NCBI GenBank assembly: GCA_019636845.1
Contig: JAHBWV010000001.1
Location: 248,001 to 312,000, forward strand
Direction: 5' to 3'
DNA: 64,000 nt
From: Phycisphaeraceae bacterium
GTDB taxonomy: Bacteria > Planctomycetota > Phycisphaerae > Phycisphaerales > UBA1924
Position 1 is the stretch's first letter, and each line of letters opens with the position of its first letter. The notes under the pieces are model-generated. The model did no database searches and had not been told where the DNA came from. It saw only the letters and a list, made by a program, of their open reading frames with translations. Below are positions 30,624 through 40,681 of the stretch, piece by piece. The position numbers were made by a program, and so were the translations under genes.

Positions 30624-31514
30624 GTGATTCGCAGCATGACCGGATTTGGCGAGGCCTCAGCGCAGATCGACGGCGTTCACTATCACGTCGAGGTCCGGTC
30701 TCTCAACAACAAGTACTTCAAGGCCGTGATCCGCCTGCCGGATCAGTTGCAGTCTCTTGAGGCCGAGTTCGAGTCCGAGCTGCGCCGCAGGATTTCGAGG
30801 GGCAGCATCACGATGACGGCCTCGTGCACCGACTCAGGAGTCGGCGGCGCACACATCGTGAATCACGAGGCGCTCGAGCACTACATCGAGCAGATTCGGC
30901 GTGCCCCCATGATCGCCGACGGCACCGTGCGCGTCGATGTCTCCGGGCTGCTCACGCTCCCCGGCGTCCTCTCGCCACCCGTCGACAGCGAGGACCGCCT
31001 CGATCGGGCCCGCCGCGCCATGCTCCCCCTTCTCCATCGCGCGTGCGAGGGGCTGCTCGGCATGCGCGAGCGTGAGGGCCGCCTGCTCGCCGACGAGCTC
31101 CTCTCTCACCGTTCGCAGATCGCGGCACGGCTTACCCGCATCTCCGAGCGTGCGCCCACGGTTGTGAGCGAGTACGAGACTCGCCTCAGGTCCCGCATCG
31201 AGATGATGGTCAAGGGGACCGAGGTCGTGGTGAACCCGGCCGATCTGATCCGCGAGATCGCGATCTACGCCGAGAAGTCGGACATCGCCGAAGAGATACA
31301 CCGTCTCACCGGCCACATCGAGCAGTTCCAGCAGCTGCTGACACAGGGGGACGGCAATCCCCTCGGCCGCACGCTCGAGTTCCTCTCACAAGAAATGCTG
31401 CGCGAGGCGAACACCATCGCGAGCAAGTCGCCCGATTCGGAGATCTCGCGCCTGATCGTCGAGGTCAAGGGCGCGATCGACCGCATCAAGGAACAAGTCC
31501 AGAACGTCGAGTGA
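30624..31514 (+). CDS. YicC/YloC-family endoribonuclease
   Basis: The family signature is clear at both ends: N-terminal IRSMTGFGEAS followed by VEVRSLNNKYFKAVIRLP, and C-terminal GNPLGRTLEFLSQEMLREAN then TIASKSPDSEISRLIVEVKG, KEQVQNVE. Members studied in E. coli and B. subtilis (YicC, YloC) act as endoribonucleases. The GTG at 30624 is the start because the family begins M-IRSMTGFG and GTGGAG is 8 bases upstream. The 296-residue length is normal. In many bacteria gmk and rpoZ follow; here they do not. Confidence 0.93.
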   Translation: MIRSMTGFGEASAQIDGVHYHVEVRSLNNKYFKAVIRLPDQLQSLEAEFESELRRRISRGSITMTASCTDSGVGGAHIVNHEALEHYIEQIRRAPMIADGTVRVDVSGLLTLPGVLSPPVDSEDRLDRARRAMLPLLHRACEGLLGMREREGRLLADELLSHRSQIAARLTRISERAPTVVSEYETRLRSRIEMMVKGTEVVVNPADLIREIAIYAEKSDIAEEIHRLTGHIEQFQQLLTQGDGNPLGRTLEFLSQEMLREANTIASKSPDSEISRLIVEVKGAIDRIKEQVQNVE

Positions 31515-31668
31515 TGCCAGGCCCCGGCTGATGGTCGGCTCTGGGTGCTGGTCTGGCTTCTTGGGCTTTGTACATGGCGGAGATGACTGGGGGTGGGTGG
31601 GGAGTGGGTGGGGGGCGACGTGCAACGGGCAGAGGTCCAGCGCGTAGAATCCCTCATTGGAGGTCCCG

Positions 31669-32805
31669 GTGCGGAGCGCCGCAGCACAATCCAGACACTG
31701 CCGATCCGCGGCTCGCGCGTTGGTCGTCCATGCCGCGATCTGCGGGATTGGACTCGTCGCCGCGGGCAACACGTTGGCGCAGCCCGGCAGCCCGGACGCG
31801 CCGTACAAAGCACTCGACCTCACGCCACTGATCCGTGCTCTTGATTCTGTATCGCTCGCCGAGCGGGATCGCGCTGTCGAGCAACTCGGTTCGAACCCTG
31901 CGATTACGGCGAGAGAGGTTCTCTCGATCCTCCGAGATGTGCAGGGGCTCACGCCCGAGCAGCGTGCACGTCTCGTCGATCTCGGCAGGGCGATGTTCAA
32001 GAACTCCCCGCGTGCCGCCATGGGGATCCAGTTCGGAGGCACAGTCGAGAGCGGCGTGGCCGTTGCGACGTTGATCGAGGGATTCGACGCGTCCCGGCAG
32101 TTGCGTCCCGGTGATGTCATCGAGGCCGCCAACGGCGAGCCCCTCTCGCAGAATCGGCTCCGGGCCGTGATCATCTCGCACGATCCGGGCGAAACCATGT
32201 CTCTGCGTGTGAGGCGTCTTGACGCGGAAGGGCGAGCCGAATCGATCGACGTGCGCGTCGCGCTGGGCTCCTTCAACCGGCTTCGCGGAGGCGGGTTCCT
32301 CGATAGCCAGACGCTCGACGAAGCTTGGCGTATCCGCATGTCCAGGGAGGGCGTCATCAACACTGGCGCCCAAGGTGTGATCGGCGTCGCGGTTGATCGT
32401 GACGCTTGGCTCGCGAGCGCGCAGGCACTCGCCAGATGGGCCGATTCTGACACCGGACCGGGCACTGCACGCTCACCCAGGGCGGGTGTCGCAGGTGAAT
32501 CGCGATCCGAGTGGTACGACTCCGGCAGCGAGTCGTTCTCGATGCACACGAACGGCCGAGATCCGAACCGCATGGAGGTAGATGCCCAACGCCTCGTGCT
32601 GCTCGAACGCCTCCAGGTGCTGCAACTCCAGATGGAAGCGATGCGGAGCGCGCAGCGGGCCAATCTCGCGGCACTCCAGAACCCGTCCCTCTCCCCGAGT
32701 GAGCGGGCGAAACTCCTCAACGAGAACGAGCGGCTCGCTCAAGAGCTGCTCCCGCTCGAGCGGCAGATGACAGATCTCCGCGGGGCTCTCAACCGCCGGC
32801 AATAA
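31669..32805 (+). CDS. Exported PDZ-domain protein with C-terminal coiled coil
   Basis: GTG at 31669 is placed by GGAGG five bases upstream. The 378-residue protein has a signal peptide (VVHAAICGIGLVAAGNTLAQ), an N-terminal helical part (residues 45-100), and a PDZ domain near residues 105-195 (MGIQFGGTVESGVAVATLIE; LRPGDVIEAANGEPLSQNRL; VIISHDPGETMSLRVRRL). The last 80 residues form a heptad-rich coiled coil (LVLLERLQVLQLQMEAMRSA, ERLAQELLPLERQMTDLRGA). No protease domain is present, so it is not DegP-like; it may be a periplasmic scaffold. Its last 17 bases overlap the end of the convergent HD gene. Confidence 0.82.
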   Translation: MRSAAAQSRHCRSAARALVVHAAICGIGLVAAGNTLAQPGSPDAPYKALDLTPLIRALDSVSLAERDRAVEQLGSNPAITAREVLSILRDVQGLTPEQRARLVDLGRAMFKNSPRAAMGIQFGGTVESGVAVATLIEGFDASRQLRPGDVIEAANGEPLSQNRLRAVIISHDPGETMSLRVRRLDAEGRAESIDVRVALGSFNRLRGGGFLDSQTLDEAWRIRMSREGVINTGAQGVIGVAVDRDAWLASAQALARWADSDTGPGTARSPRAGVAGESRSEWYDSGSESFSMHTNGRDPNRMEVDAQRLVLLERLQVLQLQMEAMRSAQRANLAALQNPSLSPSERAKLLNENERLAQELLPLERQMTDLRGALNRRQ

Positions 32806-33310
32806 GCTGCTCGACGATCTCGATCGCCCACGCGACCTCGGGGTGGTCGTTCACATCGGGGCGAGCCAGCAGGATCGCACGCTCGCAGCGTGCCCGCGCC
32901 TTCTCAATGGATGGGCGCGTGTTGGTCGACATGTCGAGGTAGTTGTCGTGCGTGTCGGCGAGCTTGATCAGCCGCGCCTGCCACGGACCCAGCGAGAGAC
33001 GACGGTCGTAGTCCGCCTCGCGTTCGTGCTCGGGCAGCGCGGCGTTCTTCGTCAGCGCGGAGACACACTCGGCCACATCATGCCCGAAGGTCTCCTCGAT
33101 ATCGTCGTAGTCGGTGGAGGTGTCCTCGATCGTGTCGTGGAGCAGGGCAGTCGTGATCGCGATCGGATCGTCGCAGCCGAAGATGTCGCGCACCGTCATG
33201 GCCACGCGAAAGACGTGCGAGACGTACGGCGTGCGCCCGTCCTTGCGCAGGCCGTGGCGATGGGCGCGGGCAGCGAAGGAGACCGCTTCGATCCAGATCG
33301 GTGAGGACAT
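32789..33310 (-). CDS. HD-domain protein, small alarmone hydrolase-like (MESH1/SpoT-HD type)
   Basis: The 173-residue protein is a stand-alone HD domain of the RelA/SpoT hydrolase class. The metal and catalytic pattern matches ppGpp hydrolases: YVSHVFRVA (His), LLHDTIEDT (HDxxED), and KLADTHDNYLDM (Asp with Asn four residues on). There is no synthetase, TGS or ACT domain. Small relatives hydrolyse (p)ppGpp, or in the case of MESH1 also NADPH; which applies is not decidable here. The start MSSPIWIEAVSFAARAH fits the family. It overlaps the convergent PDZ gene by 17 bases at the 3' end. Confidence 0.85.
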   Translation of the reverse strand: MSSPIWIEAVSFAARAHRHGLRKDGRTPYVSHVFRVAMTVRDIFGCDDPIAITTALLHDTIEDTSTDYDDIEETFGHDVAECVSALTKNAALPEHEREADYDRRLSLGPWQARLIKLADTHDNYLDMSTNTRPSIEKARARCERAILLARPDVNDHPEVAWAIEIVEQLIAGG

Positions 33311-33348
33311 CGGGACACTCCTGTCTCACAGGACCGGCTCCCGCCGCG

Positions 33349-36141
33349 TCAGACTCGAATGGGGTGCGCTCCCGCTGCGTACACGAGGCGGCACTTCGAT
33401 GGGTTTCCGCCGTGTTCGTCGAAGATCACGATCTCATGCGTCTGGCCGGGCGTGATCCACGCGCTCGGGATGAGGTGCGACGTCTGAGGGCCGACCGCGC
33501 CCGCCCCCGGCATCGAGACGAAGTAGCGCCCGAGGTGCTTGTCGTCGATGTAGATCTGGCCCTTGGTCATGCCCGCGAGATCGATGAACAGCGGCGTTTC
33601 GTTGCTGCTGGCCGTGAAGGAGCCCCGCCACCACGTGGGGCCGTTGTGCGATCCGGACTTGGACGCTCTGAACGCCGCGCCGTTGGGCTGCTCCCACTTG
33701 GCGAAGGCCCATTCGGCCTTGGCGGTGAGGTTGTCGACGCACTCTTCGATCTGGATCTTCACGTCCTTGAAGGCCTGCTCGGGTGTGAGCGTCAGCCCCT
33801 CGCCGACGAGCGCGACCTGGATCGTGTTGTTCCCCTTGTGCAGCACCGGCGCATCGAGCAGAACGGAAACGGTGGTGCCGCGTTCGAGGAACTTGATCGC
33901 GGTGCCGTTCGCGATCAGGACCGCTCGAGCGCGTGAGTTCTGCACCTTGGCCAGGACCGGGGTGGACTTCCGGTGAGAGAACGTGAGCGTGAGACGCTCG
34001 GGGACAGTGGTATCACCCGTTCGGACCTCCCACAGGGGAGACTGGAACTTGAGCAGATCGAGCGGCTCTGCGATCACAACCTTGCTCTTCACACCCTTGA
34101 TCGCCTGCACGACCTGAAGGTGGCCGTACAGCCCCTTTTTCTCGGCGAGCGAGACGCCGCCGCTGCGACGCCCGAGATTCTCGGCAAGCATCACAAGGTT
34201 GTGTGATCCCTTCTTCAACGAGAGCGTCAGGTGGTCGTGTGCGCCGGGTCCGGCACCGAGCACTCCGAGGAACTCGCCGTCAAGGAATGTGTGCAGTCGA
34301 TCGGCACCGTGCGGAGCGGCGACCTTCACGCGCTTTGCCGCTCCTGACTTGATGCCCAGCCGATACCATCCATAGCCCCACGGACAACCGAGTGCCACAA
34401 GATCCGCAGGACCCGCGATGGTCGCGAAGCGTGCGCTCTGTCCGGAGATGTAATCGCCAGACTCGACGGGCGTCATCGCGTTGAGCGTCGCCTTCGGCAC
34501 GGACTTTGGCGCGGGGCGAACCTTCGCGCCGCCCGACTTGACCACGCCCTCCGAGTCGATCACCGTGACCTGGCGTTGCTCCGAGGCGTCGTCCACGATG
34601 GGCTCGCCGGACGCACTGAGCACCGAAGCGCCGACGATCACGGAACGATCGGTGACGAATGTCGAGTCGATCTGGCTCTCGCTGCACAGGACGATATGAA
34701 TCCCCTCGTGCGCAACGACGGTCGGCTTCTTGCCCGACGGGGCCTCGAGCTCGATCGGAGCCCCATTGATCGAAACAACACCCCGTGAGCCGGACGGCCC
34801 GTAACAGACAAAGACCTTGCCGACCATGGCAAACGCGTTGAACGCGCTGTAGTCGATGCGCGAGCGTCCGCCGAGGTGCACGTCGATCAGGCACCACGCA
34901 ACGTGCTGCTGGCCGATCGGCACGGAGACGTTCGATCCGTCCGCGAGAAGCAGTGTCGCCGCGGCTGGTGTCTTGGTGTGCTGGTCGCGGAAGATGAACG
35001 CAACCCCGCCCTGCCCGCCGCTCGCATGCGCGACCACAAAGCCGCCAGCAGGGGGTTCACCCTTCGCGGGGCGCGCCGCGGAGCGTGATCCGACGTGCTG
35101 CGCAACATCGAGCATCACCGGCTGGTACGAGGTGTCGAGATTGGAGAGGACGCGTCCGAACTGCGACGCGAAGTGGCAGACTCGGCGTATCGCCCTGTAC
35201 GACTCCGTTGGTCGTCCGGCCTCATCCAGTGGTGCGCCACGGTCGTTGGATGCGCAGAAAAACCCCTCGGGACCCTCGTGGTCCCGACCACCCGCGAAGC
35301 CGAACGTGGTGCCGCCGAAGAAGGGCTGGAGATTGAACTGGCCACCGGCCGCGAGAACTTCCGCCAGACGCCGCTGCACAACGAGCGGCTCTGCCGGCTG
35401 CTTGGGCTCTGAGCCCCAGGTGGAGGATGCGCCGAGGTTGAAGTCGATGACGAAGCGGGGCTGATCGGGGCGAACGGTGGCGAGCTGGCGGAGCGTCGAG
35501 ATCATCTGCTCCGAGCCGCACCACCCGTCGATCTCGCCTTCGACACCCTGCCAGAGGTTGTTGGCGTTGACGATGGGGACATTGATGCCCCCCTCGCGCA
35601 GATACCGGATCAGCTCGCCGAGATAGGCGTTGGCGAGCGTGTCGTCGCCGCACGTCCAGGAGAACTCGTTCTGGACGAGTACGATCGGGCCGCCCGCGCC
35701 GGGCGCGGTGACCTGGAGATCGCGGACCTCGTCCGCAACCGCGGATATGTATCGCGAGCACGCCTCAAGGAACGCACCCGAGTTGGTGCGCATCGAGATG
35801 TTGGGCATCGCCGAGAGCCAGGCCGGAAGCCCGCCCATGTCCAGATCCTGCCCGATATAGGGACCGACGCGCAGGATCGCCATCATGCCGGCCTTGCCGA
35901 TCAGCTCGACGAAGTGGCGGATGTCATTCTCGCCCTTGAAGTCGAACTGTCCGGCCCGCGCCTCGTGGCGCTGCCAGGCGATCGGCACATCAATGGCATT
36001 CAGCCCGGCGCACTTCGCGGCGTGGATGCGATCCGCCCAGGTTGCGCGAGGAACCCGGAAATAGGGGATCGAGCCGGAAACAAGCCAGATTCTTCGACCG
36101 TCGAGCATGAAGCTGCGGCCGTCGTAGGTCACAGAGGCCAT
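33349..36141 (-). CDS. Glycoside hydrolase family 35-like protein with altered catalytic residues
   Basis: The N-terminal barrel is GH35 beta-galactosidase-like: SGSIPYFRVPRATWADRIHA, AKCAGLNAIDVPIAWQRHEA, AILRVGPYIGQD, GGPIVLVQNEFSW, and FNLQPFFGGTTFGFAGG. The acid/base Glu is probably Glu159, but the usual Q-x-E-N-E-Y is shortened to VQNEF. At the nucleophile position, where the family has S/N-E-F/M, it reads FVIDFNLG, placing Asp233 in place of Glu. The C-terminal two thirds (930 residues in all) are beta-sandwich domains with jelly-roll features (WWRGSFTASSNETPLFIDLA; GQIYIDDKHLGRYF). There is no signal peptide, unusual for this class. It may be a weak or altered hydrolase, or a binding protein. 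It is divergent from the TolC-like gene. Confidence 0.85.
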   Translation of the reverse strand: MASVTYDGRSFMLDGRRIWLVSGSIPYFRVPRATWADRIHAAKCAGLNAIDVPIAWQRHEARAGQFDFKGENDIRHFVELIGKAGMMAILRVGPYIGQDLDMGGLPAWLSAMPNISMRTNSGAFLEACSRYISAVADEVRDLQVTAPGAGGPIVLVQNEFSWTCGDDTLANAYLGELIRYLREGGINVPIVNANNLWQGVEGEIDGWCGSEQMISTLRQLATVRPDQPRFVIDFNLGASSTWGSEPKQPAEPLVVQRRLAEVLAAGGQFNLQPFFGGTTFGFAGGRDHEGPEGFFCASNDRGAPLDEAGRPTESYRAIRRVCHFASQFGRVLSNLDTSYQPVMLDVAQHVGSRSAARPAKGEPPAGGFVVAHASGGQGGVAFIFRDQHTKTPAAATLLLADGSNVSVPIGQQHVAWCLIDVHLGGRSRIDYSAFNAFAMVGKVFVCYGPSGSRGVVSINGAPIELEAPSGKKPTVVAHEGIHIVLCSESQIDSTFVTDRSVIVGASVLSASGEPIVDDASEQRQVTVIDSEGVVKSGGAKVRPAPKSVPKATLNAMTPVESGDYISGQSARFATIAGPADLVALGCPWGYGWYRLGIKSGAAKRVKVAAPHGADRLHTFLDGEFLGVLGAGPGAHDHLTLSLKKGSHNLVMLAENLGRRSGGVSLAEKKGLYGHLQVVQAIKGVKSKVVIAEPLDLLKFQSPLWEVRTGDTTVPERLTLTFSHRKSTPVLAKVQNSRARAVLIANGTAIKFLERGTTVSVLLDAPVLHKGNNTIQVALVGEGLTLTPEQAFKDVKIQIEECVDNLTAKAEWAFAKWEQPNGAAFRASKSGSHNGPTWWRGSFTASSNETPLFIDLAGMTKGQIYIDDKHLGRYFVSMPGAGAVGPQTSHLIPSAWITPGQTHEIVIFDEHGGNPSKCRLVYAAGAHPIRV

Positions 36142-36398
36142 GCGTTGGATCGCTCCGTGCCTCCAAAGGTGAATGGAGGAGGTCGTCTGGGGCCGCCTGA
36201 CGAGGTTGGGAATACCGACCGTCTACCGCCCACGTGGACGGCCCGCCCGGCGGCTGGGGGGAACCCGAAGGATAGGACCGTATGAACCCGCTCGCAACGA
36301 GAGGGGCCGGAAAGTGGTACAGTTGGGCCACTCGTTGCAAGATCAGCATGACAGACGCTTCCCATTTTCCTATACGTTTACGAACAAAGGACTTTCGA

Positions 36399-38261
36399 GT
36401 GCCCAGATTGTGCACCCCTTCAACGCTCTTGAGCGTCTTTCTGGCTGTCGGCGTGATCACACTCGGCGGATGCTCTCGCGGGTTATCGGACATTGATCGC
36501 GTCACCAATCGTCTCATGGCGGCTCGAACCGACACCATCGGTGCCGGGCCTACCGCACCTATCCGAGAATCGCAAGACCCAAACTCCGTCAGGCGGCCAT
36601 ACCAGAACTCGATCGATCCCGACACAACAAACCCCGATGTCAGCGAGTTGACGTTCGTGCCTGCGGACGAAGCCAGAGACGTGGCGTCTCGACTCGAGTC
36701 CTATGCAAGACGGGCCAGTGGCGTGGGGCAGGAGGTTCGGACGCTCACGATCACGGACGTTTTCCGTATCGTGCAGCGCTCAGGGCGCGAGTACCTCAAC
36801 GCCGAGGAGGACTACCTCCTCACGGCCATCTCGCTGCTGATCGAGCAGCATCGCTGGGGCCCTCGCCTCTTTAACGACACCTCCGTCTCCATCGGTGCCG
36901 CGGGCGACAGCGGCTCGTTCGACCATGCGCTCAATGTCGTCAACTCGCTGCGTGCGACGCAGCGTCTGCCATACGGAGGCGAGGTGGAGGCCCGTTGGGT
37001 GTGGCGGGCCACGGAGCAGCTGCGGAGCTCCGTGAGCGGGCAGTATCGCCAGTCCTCGGAGCTCATCCTCGGTGGGAGCATCCCGCTCCTTCGAGGCGGC
37101 GGTGTCACGGCCCGCGAGAGCATCATCCAGGCCGAGCGCGACATGATCTATGCCGCCCGTTCGTTCGAGGACTTCCGACGCTCGTTTCTGGCCGACATCG
37201 CCGATGATTACTTCGCTCTTCTTCAGACGCGCTCGCAGATCGCGAACCAGGAGCGACAGATCGAGTCGCTGCGGCGTCTGAACGAAGCGACCCAGGCCCG
37301 CGTTGATGCCGGGCGCGAGAGCCGGTTCCGCGTCGCGATCGTCGAGAACCAGCTGCTCTCGGGCGTGGCGTCGCTCGCTTCGCTCCGCGAGCAGTACATC
37401 CTGCAGCTGGACCGTTTCAAGGTTCGGCTCGGGCTCGATCCGAAGGAGCCGATCGAGATCGCCGCGCTGGAGTTCGAGCTCGCCGAGCCGGAGATCGACG
37501 AGTACGTCGCCGCCCAGCACGCGCTCGAGTACCGGCTCGACCTTCAGAACCAGCGCGACCGCGTGACCGACGCCAGACGGGCGGTCGCCAACGCGAAGAA
37601 CAACGTGCTTCCCGATCTTGACATCAGTGGGCAGGTCGGCGTTCCCACGGATCCGGGCACGCGAGAGGGCGGGGTTGACTTCGACTTTGACTACACGCGA
37701 TACAGCGCGGGCGTGGATCTTTCTCTTCCCCTCGACAGGAAGATCGAGCAACTCGGCCTCAAGCGAACGATGGTGCAGCTCGAACGCCAGATCCGAAACT
37801 ACGAGCGGGCCCGAGACGATGTCGTCGTCACGTCACGCAGCGCGGTGCGACAGATCGATCGGGCGCGGTTCTCTCTGACCTTGGCCGAGCGTCAGGTCGC
37901 GATCAACCGCGAGCGTCTCCGCGAGCAGAAACTCAAGGAGGACATCGTCGATCCGCAGTCGATCGTCGATTCAGAGAACGACCTGCTCCGTTCGGAGAAC
38001 GACCGAGATCGCGCCAAGACGGACCTTCGCAACGCGATCCTGAACTACCTCGTTGTGACAGGGCAGATGCGAGTTGCTCCGGGAGGCGAGTTCCAGCCCG
38101 TCCCCGGGATGATGCTCGACACGCCCGCAGGGGCCGTGCCGATCCCGCTGCCGGACGAGATCAGGCCTACGCCCGGTGCCGAGGGGCCAAAGCCAGCAGA
38201 GCTTCCCGGTGGCGGCGAGCCCGCAGGCGAACAGCCCGGTGCGACTGATCCCGAGAATTGA
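36399..38261 (+). CDS. TolC-family outer-membrane efflux lipoprotein
   Basis: GTG at 36399 has AAAGGA 7 bases upstream; longer in-frame starts at 36282 and 36348 lack one and would bury the signal sequence. The 620-residue product starts with a lipoprotein signal (LLSVFLAVGVITLGGC, lipobox LGGC). It contains the two long helical repeats of outer-membrane factors: IADDYFALLQTRSQIANQER then RRLNEATQARVDAGRESRFR, and in the second half RDRVTDARRAVANAKNNVLP then DISGQVG, with DLSLPLDRKIEQLGLKRTMV. The Pro/Gly/Glu-rich C-terminal tail is probably disordered. No inner-membrane pump or adaptor is adjacent, so its partner is encoded elsewhere. It is convergent with the acetyltransferase gene, leaving 6 bases. 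Confidence 0.88.
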   Translation: MPRLCTPSTLLSVFLAVGVITLGGCSRGLSDIDRVTNRLMAARTDTIGAGPTAPIRESQDPNSVRRPYQNSIDPDTTNPDVSELTFVPADEARDVASRLESYARRASGVGQEVRTLTITDVFRIVQRSGREYLNAEEDYLLTAISLLIEQHRWGPRLFNDTSVSIGAAGDSGSFDHALNVVNSLRATQRLPYGGEVEARWVWRATEQLRSSVSGQYRQSSELILGGSIPLLRGGGVTARESIIQAERDMIYAARSFEDFRRSFLADIADDYFALLQTRSQIANQERQIESLRRLNEATQARVDAGRESRFRVAIVENQLLSGVASLASLREQYILQLDRFKVRLGLDPKEPIEIAALEFELAEPEIDEYVAAQHALEYRLDLQNQRDRVTDARRAVANAKNNVLPDLDISGQVGVPTDPGTREGGVDFDFDYTRYSAGVDLSLPLDRKIEQLGLKRTMVQLERQIRNYERARDDVVVTSRSAVRQIDRARFSLTLAERQVAINRERLREQKLKEDIVDPQSIVDSENDLLRSENDRDRAKTDLRNAILNYLVVTGQMRVAPGGEFQPVPGMMLDTPAGAVPIPLPDEIRPTPGAEGPKPAELPGGGEPAGEQPGATDPEN

Positions 38262-38267
38262 TCCGCT

Positions 38268-38963
38268 TCAGCCCGCCAGCGCGTGCGCTTCGAGCACGGT
38301 CACGGCGTAGATGTCGTGCAGCTCCCATCGCTCGCCGACGCGGAGGTACGATTGCACGCCGCGATCGTGGCTGAATCCGAGCGAGAGCGCAAGGCGTATG
38401 CTCGCACGGTTCTCGGGCGCGATGCCCGCGTGGATGGTGTGCAGCCCCAGTCCCGCTGGAAGATCAGCGAAGGCGTGTCGCAGCGTGGACACTATCCCCT
38501 CGCGTGCGAGCCCTTGTCTGGTGTGACCGGATGCGATCCACCAGTTCATATCTGCGGACGACTGGAGCCCGCGCGCGATCGCGTTCAGGTTGAAACCGCC
38601 CACGATCTCGCCGCTCGGAAGCACGCCGATCCGACGCCAGGCCGTGCCCTGCGAGTCCCCGGTGGATGCGAGCTGCAACTGGCGTTCGAAGAACGCATCG
38701 TCGGATTCGCCCGGGTTGTTGAGCGGGATCCACGGCTCGAGGTGTGCGCGGCTGCCGTTGATCGTGGCTAGAAACGACTCCCTATCCGATTCGGCGAGCG
38801 CCCGAAGCACCATCCTTCCGGCCGTTACGCCGCACGGCGCGACAACCTCGACCGCGCGCTCGGGCGCGATGCGAGCGAGCAATCGCCTGGGCGTCACCGG
38901 CGCAGGGTGCGTGCCGGAAGTGGTAGTGGTCGAAACGGACTTTCTCGGATTGTGCATCGTCAT
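38268..38963 (-). CDS. GNAT-family N-acetyltransferase (RimJ/RimL-like)
   Basis: The 231-residue protein has a RimL-type GNAT fold: [20 protein letters not shown]-like opening, [46 protein letters not shown] (the acetyl-CoA loop in the form HTRQGLA) and [20 protein letters not shown]. Substrates of this group include ribosomal protein N termini and antibiotics; none is indicated here. The first 45 residues are Thr/Pro-rich and not part of the fold. Its ATG overlaps the gnd stop as ATGA, so it is the coupled second gene of a two-gene operon. Confidence 0.86.
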   Translation of the reverse strand: MTMHNPRKSVSTTTTSGTHPAPVTPRRLLARIAPERAVEVVAPCGVTAGRMVLRALAESDRESFLATINGSRAHLEPWIPLNNPGESDDAFFERQLQLASTGDSQGTAWRRIGVLPSGEIVGGFNLNAIARGLQSSADMNWWIASGHTRQGLAREGIVSTLRHAFADLPAGLGLHTIHAGIAPENRASIRLALSLGFSHDRGVQSYLRVGERWELHDIYAVTVLEAHALAG

Positions 38964-40516
38964 GCTTGAACCTGCGGGCGCTCCGGATGGGGCCAGTCGA
39001 GGTGGAAGAAGATGCCTCGTGGTTGATCGACGCGCTCATAGGTGTGTGCGCCGAAGTAGTCTCGTTGGGCCTGCAGCAAGTTCGCGGGAAGACGCTCCGA
39101 TCGATACGCGTCAAAGTAAGAGAGCGCAGAGGCGAACGCCGGAACGGGGACGCCCTGCACTGCGGCGCGGGCAACGACGGCCCGCCAGTGCCGCTGGGAG
39201 CGGTCGATGACCGATGCGAAATACTGATCAAGAAGCAGATTGGGCAGGTCGGGACGACGCGCGTACGCCTCGGTGATCTTCTGTAGGAAGCGCGCACGGA
39301 TGATGCAGCCACCCCTGAAAATCGACGCGATCTCTCCGAGGTTCAAGCCCCAGTTGTTCCCTCTTCCCGCGGCGTTCATCAGCGCAAACCCCTGCGCGTA
39401 CGAGCAGATCTTCGAGCAGTAGAGCGCGTCGCGCACGGCCTCGACCCAGTTGTAGTCGCCCGAGCCGACAGAATGGGCGTGTGTGCCGATCTCAGGACCC
39501 TTCAGGATCGCCGCCGCAGCCACACGCTCTTCCTTCAGCGAACTGATGTTCCTGGCAAAGACCGCCTCGGCCATGGTCGGTGTCGGCACACCCATGTCCA
39601 GCGCGGCGTTGATCGTCCACTTCCCCGTGCCCTTCTGGCCAGCCGCATCGACCACGACATCGACGAACGGTCTGCCGGTGGCCTTGTCCGTTTCGCGGAG
39701 GATGTCGGCGGTGATCTCGATCAGAAACGAGTCCAGATCGCCCGCGTTCCAGTCCGCGAAGATGCGCGCCATCTCGGGCGTCGGCAACGCGAGCACGTCA
39801 CGCATGAAGTGGTACGCCTCGCAGATCAGCTGCATGTCGCCGTACTCGATGCCGTTGTGCACCATCTTGACGAAGTGGCCGGATCCGCCCGGACCGATGT
39901 ACGTCGTACACGGCACCGCGCCCGGCGCGCTGACAGGGTTGCCGGGAGATGCGCCATCGATCGGCTTGCCGCTCTTCGCGTCCACTTTCGCGGCAATCGC
40001 CTCCCACACCGGCCTGAGCAAGGCCCACGCCTCCGCCTTGCCGCCGGGCATCAGCGAGGGACCGAAGCGAGCTCCGAGCTCCCCGCCTGAAACGCCGGAA
40101 CCAACGAAGAGAATGCCCCTGTCATTCAGCACCTTCTCGCGCCGGATGGTGTCCTGCCATTCCGCGTTGCCCCCGTCGATGATCAGGTCACCCCTCTCAA
40201 GAAGTGGCGAGAGCGAATCGATCACCGCGTCGGTCGGGCCGCCCGCCTTGACCAGAATGACGATCCGCCGTGGTCTCTTGATCGAGCCGACAAAGTCCTT
40301 GAGTTCCGCCGCTGGGACCAAGCCGCCACCCGTCGTCCCGAAGACTGCTGGCGGGTTCTCAGCGAGAACCTGCTCGGTGACGGTGGGGGTTCGGTTGTAG
40401 ACGGCAACCTTGAAGCCGTGGTCGGCCATGTTCAAGGCGAGATTCGTGCCCATGACTGCCAGGCCGACAAGTCCGACGTCGGCCGAGTTGGGAGCGGGCG
40501 CAGGAAAGGACGCCAT
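38960..40516 (-). CDS. gnd: 6-phosphogluconate dehydrogenase, decarboxylating
   Basis: It converts 6-phosphogluconate and NADP+ to ribulose-5-phosphate, CO2 and NADPH. The 518-residue protein has the Rossmann start [20 protein letters not shown] with KVAVYNRT, the substrate loop [20 protein letters not shown], catalytic Lys and Glu in [19 protein letters not shown], and the C-terminal [20 protein letters not shown] with YFGAHTYER. The start at 40516 ([10 protein letters not shown]) has GGAG nine bases upstream. It is somewhat longer than the usual 470 residues. It is followed by an acetyltransferase with a 4-base overlap. Confidence 0.96.
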   Translation of the reverse strand: MASFPAPAPNSADVGLVGLAVMGTNLALNMADHGFKVAVYNRTPTVTEQVLAENPPAVFGTTGGGLVPAAELKDFVGSIKRPRRIVILVKAGGPTDAVIDSLSPLLERGDLIIDGGNAEWQDTIRREKVLNDRGILFVGSGVSGGELGARFGPSLMPGGKAEAWALLRPVWEAIAAKVDAKSGKPIDGASPGNPVSAPGAVPCTTYIGPGGSGHFVKMVHNGIEYGDMQLICEAYHFMRDVLALPTPEMARIFADWNAGDLDSFLIEITADILRETDKATGRPFVDVVVDAAGQKGTGKWTINAALDMGVPTPTMAEAVFARNISSLKEERVAAAAILKGPEIGTHAHSVGSGDYNWVEAVRDALYCSKICSYAQGFALMNAAGRGNNWGLNLGEIASIFRGGCIIRARFLQKITEAYARRPDLPNLLLDQYFASVIDRSQRHWRAVVARAAVQGVPVPAFASALSYFDAYRSERLPANLLQAQRDYFGAHTYERVDQPRGIFFHLDWPHPERPQVQA

Positions 40517-40681
40517 AGAGAGATCTCCAGCGGGTTGTATCGGCCGAAACCGCCGCCCAGCACCGGATTCTGGGACGTGCGACAAGCCCTGAGACGCGAG
40601 ATCGGGCCGCATGGGTTATACGGACCACGCTCGATCATTGGCCTCCGGATGATCGCACGCCTGAGCCAACGTCAGAGCTGC

